Shown: positions 35,754 through 44,325 of the stretch, one piece after another
Numbering within the stretch: the stretch's first letter is position 1
How the letters are laid out: each line of letters begins with the position of its first letter
Virus record (IMG/VR): IMGVR_UViG_3300044568_002024
Coordinates: 1-64,000 of that record
Strand: one strand, 5' to 3'
From: a virus
Length of the DNA stretch: 64,000 bases
Translations under genes and position numbers: made by a program
Notes under the pieces: model-generated
What the model was told of the DNA's origin: nothing
Databases searched by the model: none
Seen by the model: the letters and a program-made list of their open reading frames with translations, nothing else

Positions 35754-36694
35754 AATTTTCAAATGTTAAAATAAAGGGATCAAGTTCTTATCTTCCAGAC
35801 ACTATTCTTACGAATGAAACGATAGAATCGAGAGTTGATACAACAAGTGAATGGATAAAACAAAAACTTGGTATAGATGAACGCCGTATTGTTGATGGGG
35901 AATTGCCATCGGACATGGGCTACAAAGTTGCAGTGAAGGCATTAGAAGATGCTGGTATAGACAAAGAAGATTTAGATTTGATAATAGTTGCAACATCAAG
36001 TCCAGAAAAAATATCACCATCAACCGCCTGTATAATACATAATAAACTTGAAATAATAAAAGATGTTCCAGCATTTGATGTAAATGCAGTTTGTTCTGGA
36101 TTCATATATGCATTGACTATTGGTGCAACCTTTATCAGTAGTGGTGTCTATAAAAATGTTCTTGTTATTGCAACAGAATCATATTCTAAAATAACAGACT
36201 GGAACCATAAGCATTCTGTATTCTTCGGTGATGGTGCCGGTGCAGTTGTTCTCGGTCAATCTAATAAAGGTTGGATGTATAGTGAACTATTGGCAAATGG
36301 TAATGGAACCGGAATGACTGGTTTTAATCTTAATCCTGGTGAAACATTTAACATGATAGGAAAAGAAGTTTGGGATCAAGCGATTAAAGTCTTGCCACCA
36401 TCTATAAAAAGTGTATTGGAAAAAACAGAAACAAATGTAAATGATATAAAAATGTTGGTTCCACATCAACCGAGTATAAACATATTGAAAATAGTTGCAG
36501 GTGAAATCGGTTTACCTATGGATAGAGTAAAGACAGTTATGCACAAATATGCAAATATAGCGGGTGCATCTATACCTATTGCTCTTGATGAGGCAATTAA
36601 ATCGGATGAAATAGTGGAAGGTGATAAAATACTTTTAACTGCAATCGGTTCTGGATGGGCATGGGGTTCTATACTTGTAAATAATGAGGATTGA
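35750..36694 (+). CDS. 3-oxoacyl-ACP synthase III (FabH)-like enzyme
   Basis: 314 residues, close to FabH (317). The catalytic triad is complete: C115 in NAVCSGF, H239 in VPHQPS and N269 in YANIAGAS (standard GNTSAAS). The C-terminal GSGWAWGSILV matches GxGxxWGxxLL. FabH condenses acyl-CoA with malonyl-ACP. Relatives without an ACP nearby make acyl esters or amides, for example on sugars (CerJ type). No phage acyl carrier protein was seen. Its place in the glycan run suggests acyl decoration of a sugar. Confidence 0.88.
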   Translation: MKFSNVKIKGSSSYLPDTILTNETIESRVDTTSEWIKQKLGIDERRIVDGELPSDMGYKVAVKALEDAGIDKEDLDLIIVATSSPEKISPSTACIIHNKLEIIKDVPAFDVNAVCSGFIYALTIGATFISSGVYKNVLVIATESYSKITDWNHKHSVFFGDGAGAVVLGQSNKGWMYSELLANGNGTGMTGFNLNPGETFNMIGKEVWDQAIKVLPPSIKSVLEKTETNVNDIKMLVPHQPSINILKIVAGEIGLPMDRVKTVMHKYANIAGASIPIALDEAIKSDEIVEGDKILLTAIGSGWAWGSILVNNED

Positions 36695-36697
36695 TAT

Positions 36698-37231
36698 ATG
36701 TTAGATAAATTAAAAAGTTATGGCAATGATGTTCGTATACATGAATTATCTGTTATTACTAGACCAGAATTGGTTGAAGTTGGAAATCATATCGCAATAG
36801 ATATGTGGACATATATTTCAACACAGGCAATTTTAGGAAACTACATACACATTGCACCGAGTGTTTCTATAATAGGTGGTGCATCTGCAAAAATAATAAT
36901 GGAAGATTTTACAAATATAGGTTCTGGCGGAAGGATTGTTTGTGCAACAGATGATTTCAGTCAAGGACTAATTTCACCGGTAGTTCCAATACAACATAGA
37001 ACTGTAATAAATTTGCCTGTTGTTTTTAAGAAGTTTTCTACTCTCGGTGTTAATTGTAGTGTATTACCGGGTGTAACACTCGGAGAAGGTAGTATCGTTG
37101 GTGCAAATTCAGTTGTAACGAAAGATACAGAACCATGGATGATATATGCAGGTAGTCCTGCAAGACCAATACGAATGAGAGATAGAGATAGAATTTTGAA
37201 AAGTGCAAAAGAATTATTAGGAGAAATTTAA
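36698..37231 (+). CDS. hexapeptide-repeat (LbH) acyltransferase
   Basis: 177 residues with left-handed beta-helix repeats: VGNHIAIDMWTYIS, LGNYIHIAPSVSIIGG, then FSTLGVNCSVLPGVTLGEGSIVGANSVVTKD and the ending YAGSPARPIR. These are typical of sugar O- or N-acetyltransferases using acetyl-CoA. It ends on the first base of the next gene. It would acetylate a sugar made by this cluster. Confidence 0.85.
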   Translation: MLDKLKSYGNDVRIHELSVITRPELVEVGNHIAIDMWTYISTQAILGNYIHIAPSVSIIGGASAKIIMEDFTNIGSGGRIVCATDDFSQGLISPVVPIQHRTVINLPVVFKKFSTLGVNCSVLPGVTLGEGSIVGANSVVTKDTEPWMIYAGSPARPIRMRDRDRILKSAKELLGEI

Positions 37232-38130
37232 TGAATACTAACTATTCAACAGACCGTAATGCTTTAGACATACCTTGGATCGAATCACCATTTTTTTATA
37301 GTTTATTAGAAAATTCTAATTTAACAGAAGAACAAAAGACCATGTGTATAAACTTTCACGAGAAGGGTTATGTCATAATTGATTTGAATTTGGATGATAG
37401 TGAAATAGAACCGATAGTAAATGATATGTATGATGCATTGAATGTTGAATCTACTGTATTTCATGCAGACCATTTTACATATTCAGATTCAAAAAGAATT
37501 TTTGAACAATGGAAACGGAGCGATTCTATTGCAAAATTAACACTACATCCAAAAATAACCGAAACATTGACTACGTTATATGGTAAAGAACCGTTTCCAT
37601 TTTCCACTATAAATTTCATAAAGGGCAGTAATCAACCTATGCATAGCGATGTCATTCATTTTCATACCGTTCCGAGTCTTTGGATGTGTGGAGTTTGGGT
37701 TGCATTTGAAGATGTGAATGAAACAAATGGTTCATTGCAAATAATACCGGGTAGTCATAAGTGGTCTGCCTATGAATACCATAATTTGAAGTTACCACAT
37801 CCTGATACATTGGAGAATGGTGAGGCAGTAACATATAGACAATACGAACACTTTGTCAAATCTTTAATAGAAAATAACAAAGTTGATCCATATATTGTTG
37901 AATTAAAAAAGGGACAATCACTTATTTGGGCAGCAAATATGTTACACGGTGGTTGTAATGTAGAAGGTGTCACAGACCTAAATAATACACGATTGACACA
38001 AGCGATTCATTATTTCTTTGGTGATTGTGAACAATACTACCATCCTATGTTTAGTGATGTTCCCAATGCAAAATATGCAAAGAAATGGTGTGATGATACT
38101 AATAATATAAAAACTTATTTGGATAAATGA
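37231..38130 (+). CDS. phytanoyl-CoA dioxygenase (PhyH)-like Fe(II)/2OG enzyme
   Basis: 299 residues. MHSDVIHFHTVPS near 133-145 gives the H-x-D metal ligands, then WVAFEDVNETNGSLQIIPGSHKW is the PhyH hallmark (D...GPL...PGSH). The distal histidine is in ANMLHGG near 241. The enzyme would hydroxylate a small molecule or sugar/lipid using 2-oxoglutarate. It overlaps the short DegT gene by ATGA. Confidence 0.85.
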   Translation: MNTNYSTDRNALDIPWIESPFFYSLLENSNLTEEQKTMCINFHEKGYVIIDLNLDDSEIEPIVNDMYDALNVESTVFHADHFTYSDSKRIFEQWKRSDSIAKLTLHPKITETLTTLYGKEPFPFSTINFIKGSNQPMHSDVIHFHTVPSLWMCGVWVAFEDVNETNGSLQIIPGSHKWSAYEYHNLKLPHPDTLENGEAVTYRQYEHFVKSLIENNKVDPYIVELKKGQSLIWAANMLHGGCNVEGVTDLNNTRLTQAIHYFFGDCEQYYHPMFSDVPNAKYAKKWCDDTNNIKTYLDK

Positions 38131-38732
38131 TTATGTTTCAGTTAGTTCAAGAATTTGAAAAAGAGATTGCAAAATTCTTTGGTTCACCATTTGCTATTGC
38201 AGTTGATAGTTGCACTCACGGTATTGAACTTGCATTGCGTTATACTGGTGCTAAAAAGATAAGTGTCCCAAAACGCACATATATTTCAATTCCATTTCTT
38301 GCAAATAAACTTAACATAGAGTTGGAATGGAAAGACGAAGAATGGTTAGATTATTATTATCTGACTAATAATATAATTGATGCTGCAGTTTTGTGGAAAG
38401 AAAATAGTTACATTCCAAATACAATGATGGGTGTTAGTTTTCAATATCAAAAACATTTATCACTTGGTAGGGGTGGCGTTCTTTTATTGGATAATGAAAT
38501 AGATGCCATTGAGATAAAAAAAATGTCTTATGACGGAAGATTGCCGGTTATACCATGGAGAGAACAAAACATATCCACCATTGGTTATCACTACTACATG
38601 ACACCAGAAACTGCAAAGAACGGTTTGGAAAAATTACCAGATGCAATAAAAACTAAACCTAGACAATGGGTTGTTTCGGATTGGCCAGATTTAACAGAAA
38701 TGAAAGTATTCAAAAATAATATAGGACTATGA
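38127..38732 (+). CDS. short DegT/DnrJ-like sugar aminotransferase
   Basis: 201 residues, against about 370 for the family. FGSPFAIAVDSCTHGIELALR matches the N-terminal cofactor loop, PKRTYISIPFLANKL the next block, and SFQYQKHLSLGRGGVLL the PLP-lysine motif with K near 112. YHYYMTPETA follows the GYNxRM position. The C-terminal small domain and part of the large domain (roughly the SHG/DxAxxxG region) are missing or reduced. Internal deletion with kept lysine suggests a compact enzyme or a decaying copy; the intact frame favours the first. Confidence 0.65.
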   Translation: MIMFQLVQEFEKEIAKFFGSPFAIAVDSCTHGIELALRYTGAKKISVPKRTYISIPFLANKLNIELEWKDEEWLDYYYLTNNIIDAAVLWKENSYIPNTMMGVSFQYQKHLSLGRGGVLLLDNEIDAIEIKKMSYDGRLPVIPWREQNISTIGYHYYMTPETAKNGLEKLPDAIKTKPRQWVVSDWPDLTEMKVFKNNIGL

Positions 38733-38733
38733 C

Positions 38734-39714
38734 ATGATTAAGAAAAAAGCATTCATAACTGGAATAGGTGGACAAGATGGTTCATATTTGGCAGAATATC
38801 TAGTAGGAATTGGGTATGATGTCTATGGAATAATAAGAAGAAACTCTACACCAGAACACCAACAAAGTAGACTTGATGGTGGTAACAAAGATATAAAAGT
38901 GTTCTATGGCGATTTGTTAGACCAATCCAGTTTAGAACGATTACTTTCAGAAATAATGCCGGATGAAATATACAATCTTGCGGCACAAAGTCATGTTAGA
39001 GTTAGTTTTGATATACCACAATTTACTGTCCAAACAAATGCAGTTGGTGTTCTAAACATACTTGATGCTTATAGGAGAATCTGTCCTAATGCCAAATTCT
39101 ATCAGGCATCATCATCTGAAATGTTCGGTAGTTCTGTTGATGAAGATGGGTTCCAAAGGGAAACAACTCTAATGAAACCAGTTTCACCTTATGGTTGCTC
39201 AAAAGTTTTTGCATATAACATTGTTCGTAATTACAGAAACTCATATGATCTTCATGCAAGTAATGGTATTCTTTTTAATCACGAATCACCAAGACGAGGA
39301 TCTAATTTTGTAACAAACAAAGTTGTTAAAACTGCAGTTAGGATAAAACTTGGGTTGGATGATTCATTGGAATTGGGCAACCTAGATTCATTTAGAGATT
39401 GGGGACACTCGAAAGATTATGTTAGGGCAATGCATCTTATATTACAACAAGATACTCCAGATGATTGGGTTGTTGCAACTGGCGAAACTCGTTCTGTTAG
39501 AGAAATGTGTGAATACGTTTTTTCCAAACTCGGGTTGGATTACAAAGATTATGTAATTCAAAATCCAAAGTTTTTAAGACCAGAAGAACTGCCTTATCTA
39601 AAAGGAGATTCTACTAAAATAAGATCTTTACTCGGTTGGAAGCCCGAATATACTTTCAATACAACTATGGATGAAATGGTAAATCATTGGATGAATGTTT
39701 TTGGAGGAAGATAA
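38734..39714 (+). CDS. gmd: GDP-mannose 4,6-dehydratase
   Basis: 326 residues. The SDR Rossmann motif is TGIGGQDGSYLAEYL (9-23), and RNSTPEHQQSRLD follows at the NADP site. SSEMFG and YGCSK (Y153, K157) are catalytic. NHESPRRGSNFVTNKV is highly typical of GMD. It converts GDP-mannose to GDP-4-keto-6-deoxymannose, the branch point to GDP-fucose, rhamnose or perosamine. The aminotransferase before it and the fucosyltransferase-like gene after it fit this route. No phage GDP-fucose synthase was identified with certainty; the epimerase at 42065 is a candidate. Confidence 0.93.
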   Translation: MIKKKAFITGIGGQDGSYLAEYLVGIGYDVYGIIRRNSTPEHQQSRLDGGNKDIKVFYGDLLDQSSLERLLSEIMPDEIYNLAAQSHVRVSFDIPQFTVQTNAVGVLNILDAYRRICPNAKFYQASSSEMFGSSVDEDGFQRETTLMKPVSPYGCSKVFAYNIVRNYRNSYDLHASNGILFNHESPRRGSNFVTNKVVKTAVRIKLGLDDSLELGNLDSFRDWGHSKDYVRAMHLILQQDTPDDWVVATGETRSVREMCEYVFSKLGLDYKDYVIQNPKFLRPEELPYLKGDSTKIRSLLGWKPEYTFNTTMDEMVNHWMNVFGGR

Positions 39715-40580
39715 TGGAAAGATTAAATGCATTTATGTGTAATCCTGGAAACTTTGGTGATAAAGAAGTTGCAGAACAATGGCCATGTTTTCCAAGTAAG
39801 TATTTACATTGGACCCCTTATGAAATGCAAGACATTGCCATTTGGATTGACTGTTGGGATTCACCGTGTATAAAAGAAATAACACGAACAGATATAAAAT
39901 ATAAAATTGCAGTATTGGTAGAACCGAGAGTTCTTGCGCCTTGGCATTATCAATTTGTATTAGATAATGAAGAAAATTTTGATTTGATATTCAGCACATA
40001 CATAGACTTTGGTTCTGATTCAAAAAACCCTAATAAATTTAGAAAATTTCCAGGTGGTGCTAGAACGCTAATCCATCCAGAAGAATGGAATGTATATCAA
40101 AAATCAAAAAATATATCTACAATCATGTCACACAAATCTTATATGCCTGGTCATAAATTAAGACATGAGATAAGAGAAAGACATGGTAACTTGTTTGAAT
40201 CAATTATTGATTATGTTAATCCGGATTTTAATTCAAAATTTTTAGGATTAAAGGATTATCGATTTGAACTCGTTATAGAAAATGAAGACGATATGTTTTT
40301 TTCTGAAAAGTTATTAGATTCTATGTTATGTGGTTGCATTCCTATTTATTGGACAGATAGAGACACATCGTATCTTGATATGTTCGATAAGAACGGTATA
40401 GTATTTTTCAAAGACGCTGATGATTTTTTTGAAAAACTTTTAAGTGGAATGTTCACAGAAGAATTTTACAATGAAAGGATGGATGCAATAAAACACAATT
40501 TTGAAGAAGCAAAAAAATACATATCACTTGGCGATATGCTTTGGGATAATGGTATCAAAGATTTAATAGGAACAAAATGA
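39714..40580 (+). CDS. GT10 fucosyltransferase-like protein
   Basis: 288 residues from ATG 39714, overlapping the gmd stop by one base. LKDYRFELVIENEDDMFFSEKLLDSMLCGCIPIYW (about 175-209) has the layout of the GT10 motif (F-x-N-S...EKL...A...GxVPV). GGARTLIHPEEW could carry the second-domain signature. It would transfer a fucose-like sugar from a GDP-sugar, in line with gmd just upstream. The N-terminal domain is divergent. Confidence 0.7.
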   Translation: MERLNAFMCNPGNFGDKEVAEQWPCFPSKYLHWTPYEMQDIAIWIDCWDSPCIKEITRTDIKYKIAVLVEPRVLAPWHYQFVLDNEENFDLIFSTYIDFGSDSKNPNKFRKFPGGARTLIHPEEWNVYQKSKNISTIMSHKSYMPGHKLRHEIRERHGNLFESIIDYVNPDFNSKFLGLKDYRFELVIENEDDMFFSEKLLDSMLCGCIPIYWTDRDTSYLDMFDKNGIVFFKDADDFFEKLLSGMFTEEFYNERMDAIKHNFEEAKKYISLGDMLWDNGIKDLIGTK

Positions 40581-41287
40581 ATAACATAAAAGTAATATAC
40601 AGAATATCAGACGCTGGTTACAATAAAGTTAAACCACTTTATATTAACAATGCCAATTGTCTACAAAATGCAGTTAGAGTTTTTGGAAAAGAAAACTTCC
40701 ATGTGATTGCAGATAATGTATCGGAAGAAACAAAAAGAATAATTCGGCAATCGGGTGATATAGAAGATGAACAGATTGATTATGTTTCCGTTGGACATGG
40801 TGCGGGAACTTTTAATTTGGCATTGGATTTGGCATTGAAACAAGATGAAGAAACGCTTGTTTATTTCCTTGAAAATGATTATATTCATAAATCAAATTCA
40901 TATAAGATAATGTTAGAAGGAATTGAATTGGGTGCAGACTATGTTAGTTTATATGACCATCCCGATAAATACATTCCTGCAAATAGAGGTGGTAATAAAT
41001 TTGTAGATGAAGACGGTGGTGAGATAACAAAGATATACCTATCCGAATCTTGTCATTGGAAATTGGCAAACAGCACTACTATGACTTTTGCAGGTAAGGT
41101 AAAGTCTTTGAAAAGAGATGAGGCGATACTTCGTAAGTGGACAAACATGGGACACTACCCAAGAGATTTTGATATGTTTTTAGAATTAAGAGAGAATGGA
41201 GTTTCATTGATGACACCTATTCCTGGTTTTTCAACTCACGGTGAAACTGCATGGTTGTCACCGCTAACTGATTGGGGACAAATATGA
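40577..41287 (+). CDS. GT-A-like glycosyltransferase (divergent)
   Basis: 236 residues. VIYRISDAGYNKVKPLYINNANCL opens a GT-A-like fold and VYFLENDYIHKSN (about 94-106) sits where the D-x-D motif would be, with END in its place. SLYDHPDKY and SESCHWKLANSTTMTF follow, and GFSTHGETAWLSPLTDW ends it. This pattern is seen in phage and bacterial glycan clusters but without a firm family name known to me. It overlaps neighbours by four bases on both sides. Confidence 0.55.
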   Translation: MNNIKVIYRISDAGYNKVKPLYINNANCLQNAVRVFGKENFHVIADNVSEETKRIIRQSGDIEDEQIDYVSVGHGAGTFNLALDLALKQDEETLVYFLENDYIHKSNSYKIMLEGIELGADYVSLYDHPDKYIPANRGGNKFVDEDGGEITKIYLSESCHWKLANSTTMTFAGKVKSLKRDEAILRKWTNMGHYPRDFDMFLELRENGVSLMTPIPGFSTHGETAWLSPLTDWGQI

Positions 41288-42072
41288 TTTCAGTAATAAT
41301 ACCATCTTATAGAAATCCAAAGTGTTTGGATATTTGCCTGAAATCTGCATTAGAAAATCAAACATATGATAATGAAATAATAGTTGTAATAGATGGATTC
41401 GTTGAAGAATCACAACATATTATTGATGAATATAGTAACAGAGTTTCATTTATACCAATAGAACAAAATTCCGGTATGCAATATGCACTAAATGCTGGAA
41501 CATACAATGCAACGAATGAATGGGTATTGATTGTAAATGATGATAATGTTTTTCCGAAAGATTGGGACACTATTCTTGAAAAAGACTTTGTGGATAAATT
41601 GGTGATAACGCCAAATCAAATTGAAAGAACACCAAGTATATTCAATTTTGTTACACTTGATTTCGGTGGTGTTGATGATTTCGATTTAATACGATATACA
41701 TTAGAGGAACAAAACCACAGAGAAGATTTACTAACAAATGATGGTGAGATATTCCCTTTCGTAATGCAAAAGAAATACTACATGGCATCCGGTGGGTTTG
41801 ATACAATATATGATTCACCATTTATTTGTGATTGGGATTTCTTCTTGAAGTTAGAATTGATTGGTCTTAATTTTTTAAGAAGTAGAAAATTAAACTTCTA
41901 TCATTTCGGTAGTATGGCAACAAAGAACGGATCAGAATCAAATAGATTCAGAGAAAGTGAAATGATTGCTGCAGAAACATTTGAATATAAATGGGGATTC
42001 AAACCATTTAGAACTCTAGGAAATTCACATTCACCAAAAGGAAACATTGTTAAAGGAATAATGTATGAATGA
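41284..42072 (+). CDS. glycosyltransferase family 2
   Basis: 262 residues from ATG 41284 (the open frame starts upstream with TTG but ATGA coupling favours this ATG). SVIIPSYRNPKCLDICLKSAL is the GT2 opening, then IVVIDGF and VNDDNVFPKDW for the metal site (about 87-97), and FICDWDFFLKLELIG (about 178) for the catalytic E/D region. It would be an inverting transferase. It overlaps the epimerase gene by eight bases. Confidence 0.85.
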   Translation: MISVIIPSYRNPKCLDICLKSALENQTYDNEIIVVIDGFVEESQHIIDEYSNRVSFIPIEQNSGMQYALNAGTYNATNEWVLIVNDDNVFPKDWDTILEKDFVDKLVITPNQIERTPSIFNFVTLDFGGVDDFDLIRYTLEEQNHREDLLTNDGEIFPFVMQKKYYMASGGFDTIYDSPFICDWDFFLKLELIGLNFLRSRKLNFYHFGSMATKNGSESNRFRESEMIAAETFEYKWGFKPFRTLGNSHSPKGNIVKGIMYE

Positions 42073-43066
42073 TAAAACTATATTGATTACTGGTGGCGCG
42101 GGTTTACTTGGTGCTAGACTTTCGGATTGGATTGTAACAAATCAACCAGAATATAAAGTTGTTTCTGTTGATAATTTATCAGGTGGTTACATTGAAAATA
42201 TAAATCCCAATGTTACTTTTTATGAGGCAGATTGTGTTGATAGAAAACAAATTGAGGATATATTCAACAGACACAAACCAACTTATGTATATCACATGGC
42301 TGCATACGCAGCTGAAGGATTGTCACCATTCATTCGTTGTTTTAATTATGAGAACAATCTTTTGGCTACCGCTAACATTGTTAATAACTGCATCAAACAT
42401 AGTGTAGACAGATTGGTATTCACATCAACAATGGCAGTTTATGGTCATGGTAATCCTCCTTTTGATGAATCACATCAACCTACACCTATAGATCCATATG
42501 GTGTTGCAAAGTTTGGGTGTGAACAGGATATACAGATTGCAGGTGAACAACATGGTTTGGATTGGTGTATAATCAGACCACACAATGTTTACGGTATAAA
42601 ACAAAACATTTGGGACAAATATAGAAATGTTCTTGGTATTTGGATGTATCAAGTTCTTAACAATAAACCAATGACGATATATGGTGACGGTGATCAAGTT
42701 CGTTCATTCAGCTATATTGATGATTGTCTTGAACCACTTTGGAAGGCAGCAGTAGATTATCGTGCGTCAAAACAGATAATAAATTTAGGTGGAACAAAGG
42801 ATTGTAGTATAAATGAAGCAAACGATATTCTCAAATCAGTTATTGGATATGGTGAAACTATACACCTTGAACCAAGACATGAAGTAAAGTATGCACATCC
42901 TACTTGGAAAAAATCTGTTGATTTACTTGATTATACAGACAAGACATCACTCGAAGATGGATTAAGACAAATGTGGAATTGGGCAAAGGAACAGCCGATG
43001 CGTGAACAATTCATTTGGAATGAATATGAATTGGACAAGGGCATATATTCTTTTTGGAAAAAATAA
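42065..43066 (+). CDS. NAD-dependent sugar epimerase/dehydratase
   Basis: 333 residues of the extended SDR family (GalE-like). LITGGAGLLGARL (7-19) binds NAD, with STMAVYG and YGVAKFGCE (Y about 140, K about 144) as catalytic elements. RPHNVYGIKQNIWDKYRNVLG fits the sugar-binding segment. It could be a UDP-sugar 4-epimerase or make a later step from the gmd product. It is the last gene of the glycan run. Confidence 0.85.
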   Translation: MNDKTILITGGAGLLGARLSDWIVTNQPEYKVVSVDNLSGGYIENINPNVTFYEADCVDRKQIEDIFNRHKPTYVYHMAAYAAEGLSPFIRCFNYENNLLATANIVNNCIKHSVDRLVFTSTMAVYGHGNPPFDESHQPTPIDPYGVAKFGCEQDIQIAGEQHGLDWCIIRPHNVYGIKQNIWDKYRNVLGIWMYQVLNNKPMTIYGDGDQVRSFSYIDDCLEPLWKAAVDYRASKQIINLGGTKDCSINEANDILKSVIGYGETIHLEPRHEVKYAHPTWKKSVDLLDYTDKTSLEDGLRQMWNWAKEQPMREQFIWNEYELDKGIYSFWKK

Positions 43067-43086
43067 TGTTAAATGAAATTAACCAT

Positions 43087-43095
43087 ATATTTATA
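43087..43095 (+). promoter_or_regulatory. candidate late promoter motif ATATTTATA
   Basis: The motif lies 36 bases before ATG 43132. It is placed in the loop of an inverted repeat (AATGTTAAA 43065-43073 and TTTAACATT 43103-43111) that is followed by six T, so termination and initiation signals may overlap here. Confidence 0.45.
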
Positions 43096-43131
43096 GCTGA
43101 AGTTTAACATTTAATTTTTTGGAGTATAGAG

Positions 43132-43488
43132 ATGCATGAGATAGCAAGCACTCTTGTTGCGATTCAAACACAATTAAGATTCTTTCATTGGCAAACAAAA
43201 TCATACGCTCGTCACCAGGCATATGGGGGAACATATAGTGCCATGAATGAATTGATCGATGGATTTGTTGAAGTTCTTATGGGAAAGTACGGCAGAGTTC
43301 CTGCATTGCCATTCAAACTTTACAATAGAAATGAAAAGGATATTATCGCTTTTATTGATGAAACAATTTTATATCTATTAAATTTGGATAATGTTCTAAA
43401 CACACAAACAGATACAGACTTGTTAAATATCCGCGATGAAATGGTTGCAGAGTTTAACAAACTTCGTTATTTAATTACATTAAAGTAA
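43132..43488 (+). CDS. Dps/ferritin-like small phage protein
   Basis: 118 helical residues. LRFFHWQTKSYARHQAYGGTYSAMNELIDGFVEVLMGKYG has the helix pattern and histidine/aspartate spacing of Dps ferroxidase helices (HW...H...Y...D...E). It is shorter than Dps (about 160) and likely belongs to an uncharacterised phage family. A DNA-binding or iron role is only suggested. The start follows ttggagtatagag. Confidence 0.55.
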   Translation: MHEIASTLVAIQTQLRFFHWQTKSYARHQAYGGTYSAMNELIDGFVEVLMGKYGRVPALPFKLYNRNEKDIIAFIDETILYLLNLDNVLNTQTDTDLLNIRDEMVAEFNKLRYLITLK

Positions 43489-43510
43489 AACTAATTAAAA
43501 GGTGGTTACT

Positions 43511-43699
43511 ATGAGTGAAGAAACAAAACTCAATGAAAATCAAGAATCAAAAGGTCTAGGAGACACTATTGCAAAAATGACCCATGCTATTGGGTTAGAC
43601 AAAGTTGCTGAGAATGTTGCTAAGGCAGTTGGAAAAGAAGATTGTGGTTGTAATAAAAGACGCCAGAAATTAAATGATATGTTCCCGTATAATAGATGA
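43511..43699 (+). CDS. small cysteine-containing protein, CGCxKR...LNxxFPY type
   Basis: 62 residues from ATG 43511 after aaaggtgg. The C-terminal part DCGCNKRRQKLNDMFPYNR is a pattern seen in small conserved proteins of many large phages; function unknown. The start, MSEETKLNENQES, holds a KLNE site similar to the second processing site of the cargo-type leaders. It overlaps the next gene by ATGA. Confidence 0.6.
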   Translation: MSEETKLNENQESKGLGDTIAKMTHAIGLDKVAENVAKAVGKEDCGCNKRRQKLNDMFPYNR

Positions 43700-43890
43700 T
43701 ACCGAAAGATATACATAAGATTGCAGATAAGATTGCGGTGAAATGGGATGGGGATAAAAACTTCATGTCATGGTGTCAAGATACCGTTGGTAAAAGACAT
43801 CTTGATGATATGACAGAGGTAGAATTGATCATGATATACAATAGATTAAAAAATGGTAAATACCCACTGTCATTGAATAAAGATGCCTAA
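43696..43890 (+). CDS. small protein of unknown function
   Basis: 64 residues, overlapping both neighbours (ATGA at the start, 8 bases at the end). WDGDKNFMSWCQDTVGKRHLDDMTEVELIMIYNRL is helical. The layout resembles small phage head/tail accessory proteins found beside the CGCxKR gene, but no name can be given. Confidence 0.5.
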   Translation: MIPKDIHKIADKIAVKWDGDKNFMSWCQDTVGKRHLDDMTEVELIMIYNRLKNGKYPLSLNKDA

Positions 43891-44314
43891 TATAAATCAT
43901 ATATCACCGGAAGAACTTTCTAAAATAATTAAACCGGGAGCGGCTGGTGTTTTAACCATGACCGCCTCCGGTGAATTTCTTTTAACAAAAAGAACATCAA
44001 AGGCACATTATCTAGGTGGTCATTGGTCTGTTCCATCTGGAGAGGTGGATGTTAATAAATTAGAATCAATGGAAGACTGTGCTCGTAGAGAGTTTTTTGA
44101 GGAAACAACACATCAGATCCCATTGGATGCAAAATTAACCTGTATTGATAGATACTTTACAGATGACAGAATATATTTTTTATTTTTGTATAAAGTCAAA
44201 AAACGTTTTTTCGTTAAGATAGATTGGGAACACGAAGATGTAAATTGGTTCACAAAAGAAAATTTACCACAACCAATATCTTCACAAATTTACGATGCAA
44301 TACAAAGACTTTGA
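43883..44314 (+). CDS. Nudix hydrolase
   Basis: 143 residues. GHWSVPSGEVDVNKLESMEDCARREFFEETTHQI (about 48-81) is a Nudix box with REFFEE, slightly longer than GX5EX7REUXEEXGU between its first G and the R. The family cleaves nucleoside diphosphates linked to another group, such as NTPs, sugar nucleotides, NAD or RNA caps. Phage examples include T4 NudE. The substrate is unknown. It lies in a run of overlapping small genes. Confidence 0.85.
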   Translation: MPNINHISPEELSKIIKPGAAGVLTMTASGEFLLTKRTSKAHYLGGHWSVPSGEVDVNKLESMEDCARREFFEETTHQIPLDAKLTCIDRYFTDDRIYFLFLYKVKKRFFVKIDWEHEDVNWFTKENLPQPISSQIYDAIQRL

Positions 44315-44325
44315 TATTTATTATT

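Noticed and set aside
43932-43972. Inverted repeat ACCGGGAGCGG...CCGCCTCCGGT in the Nudix gene
   Set aside because: Internal mismatches and no T run; likely chance within coding sequence.
44314-44322. ATATTTATT as a late promoter for the gene at 44326
   Set aside because: Only four bases separate it from the ATG, far less than the 25-50 bases at the other sites.
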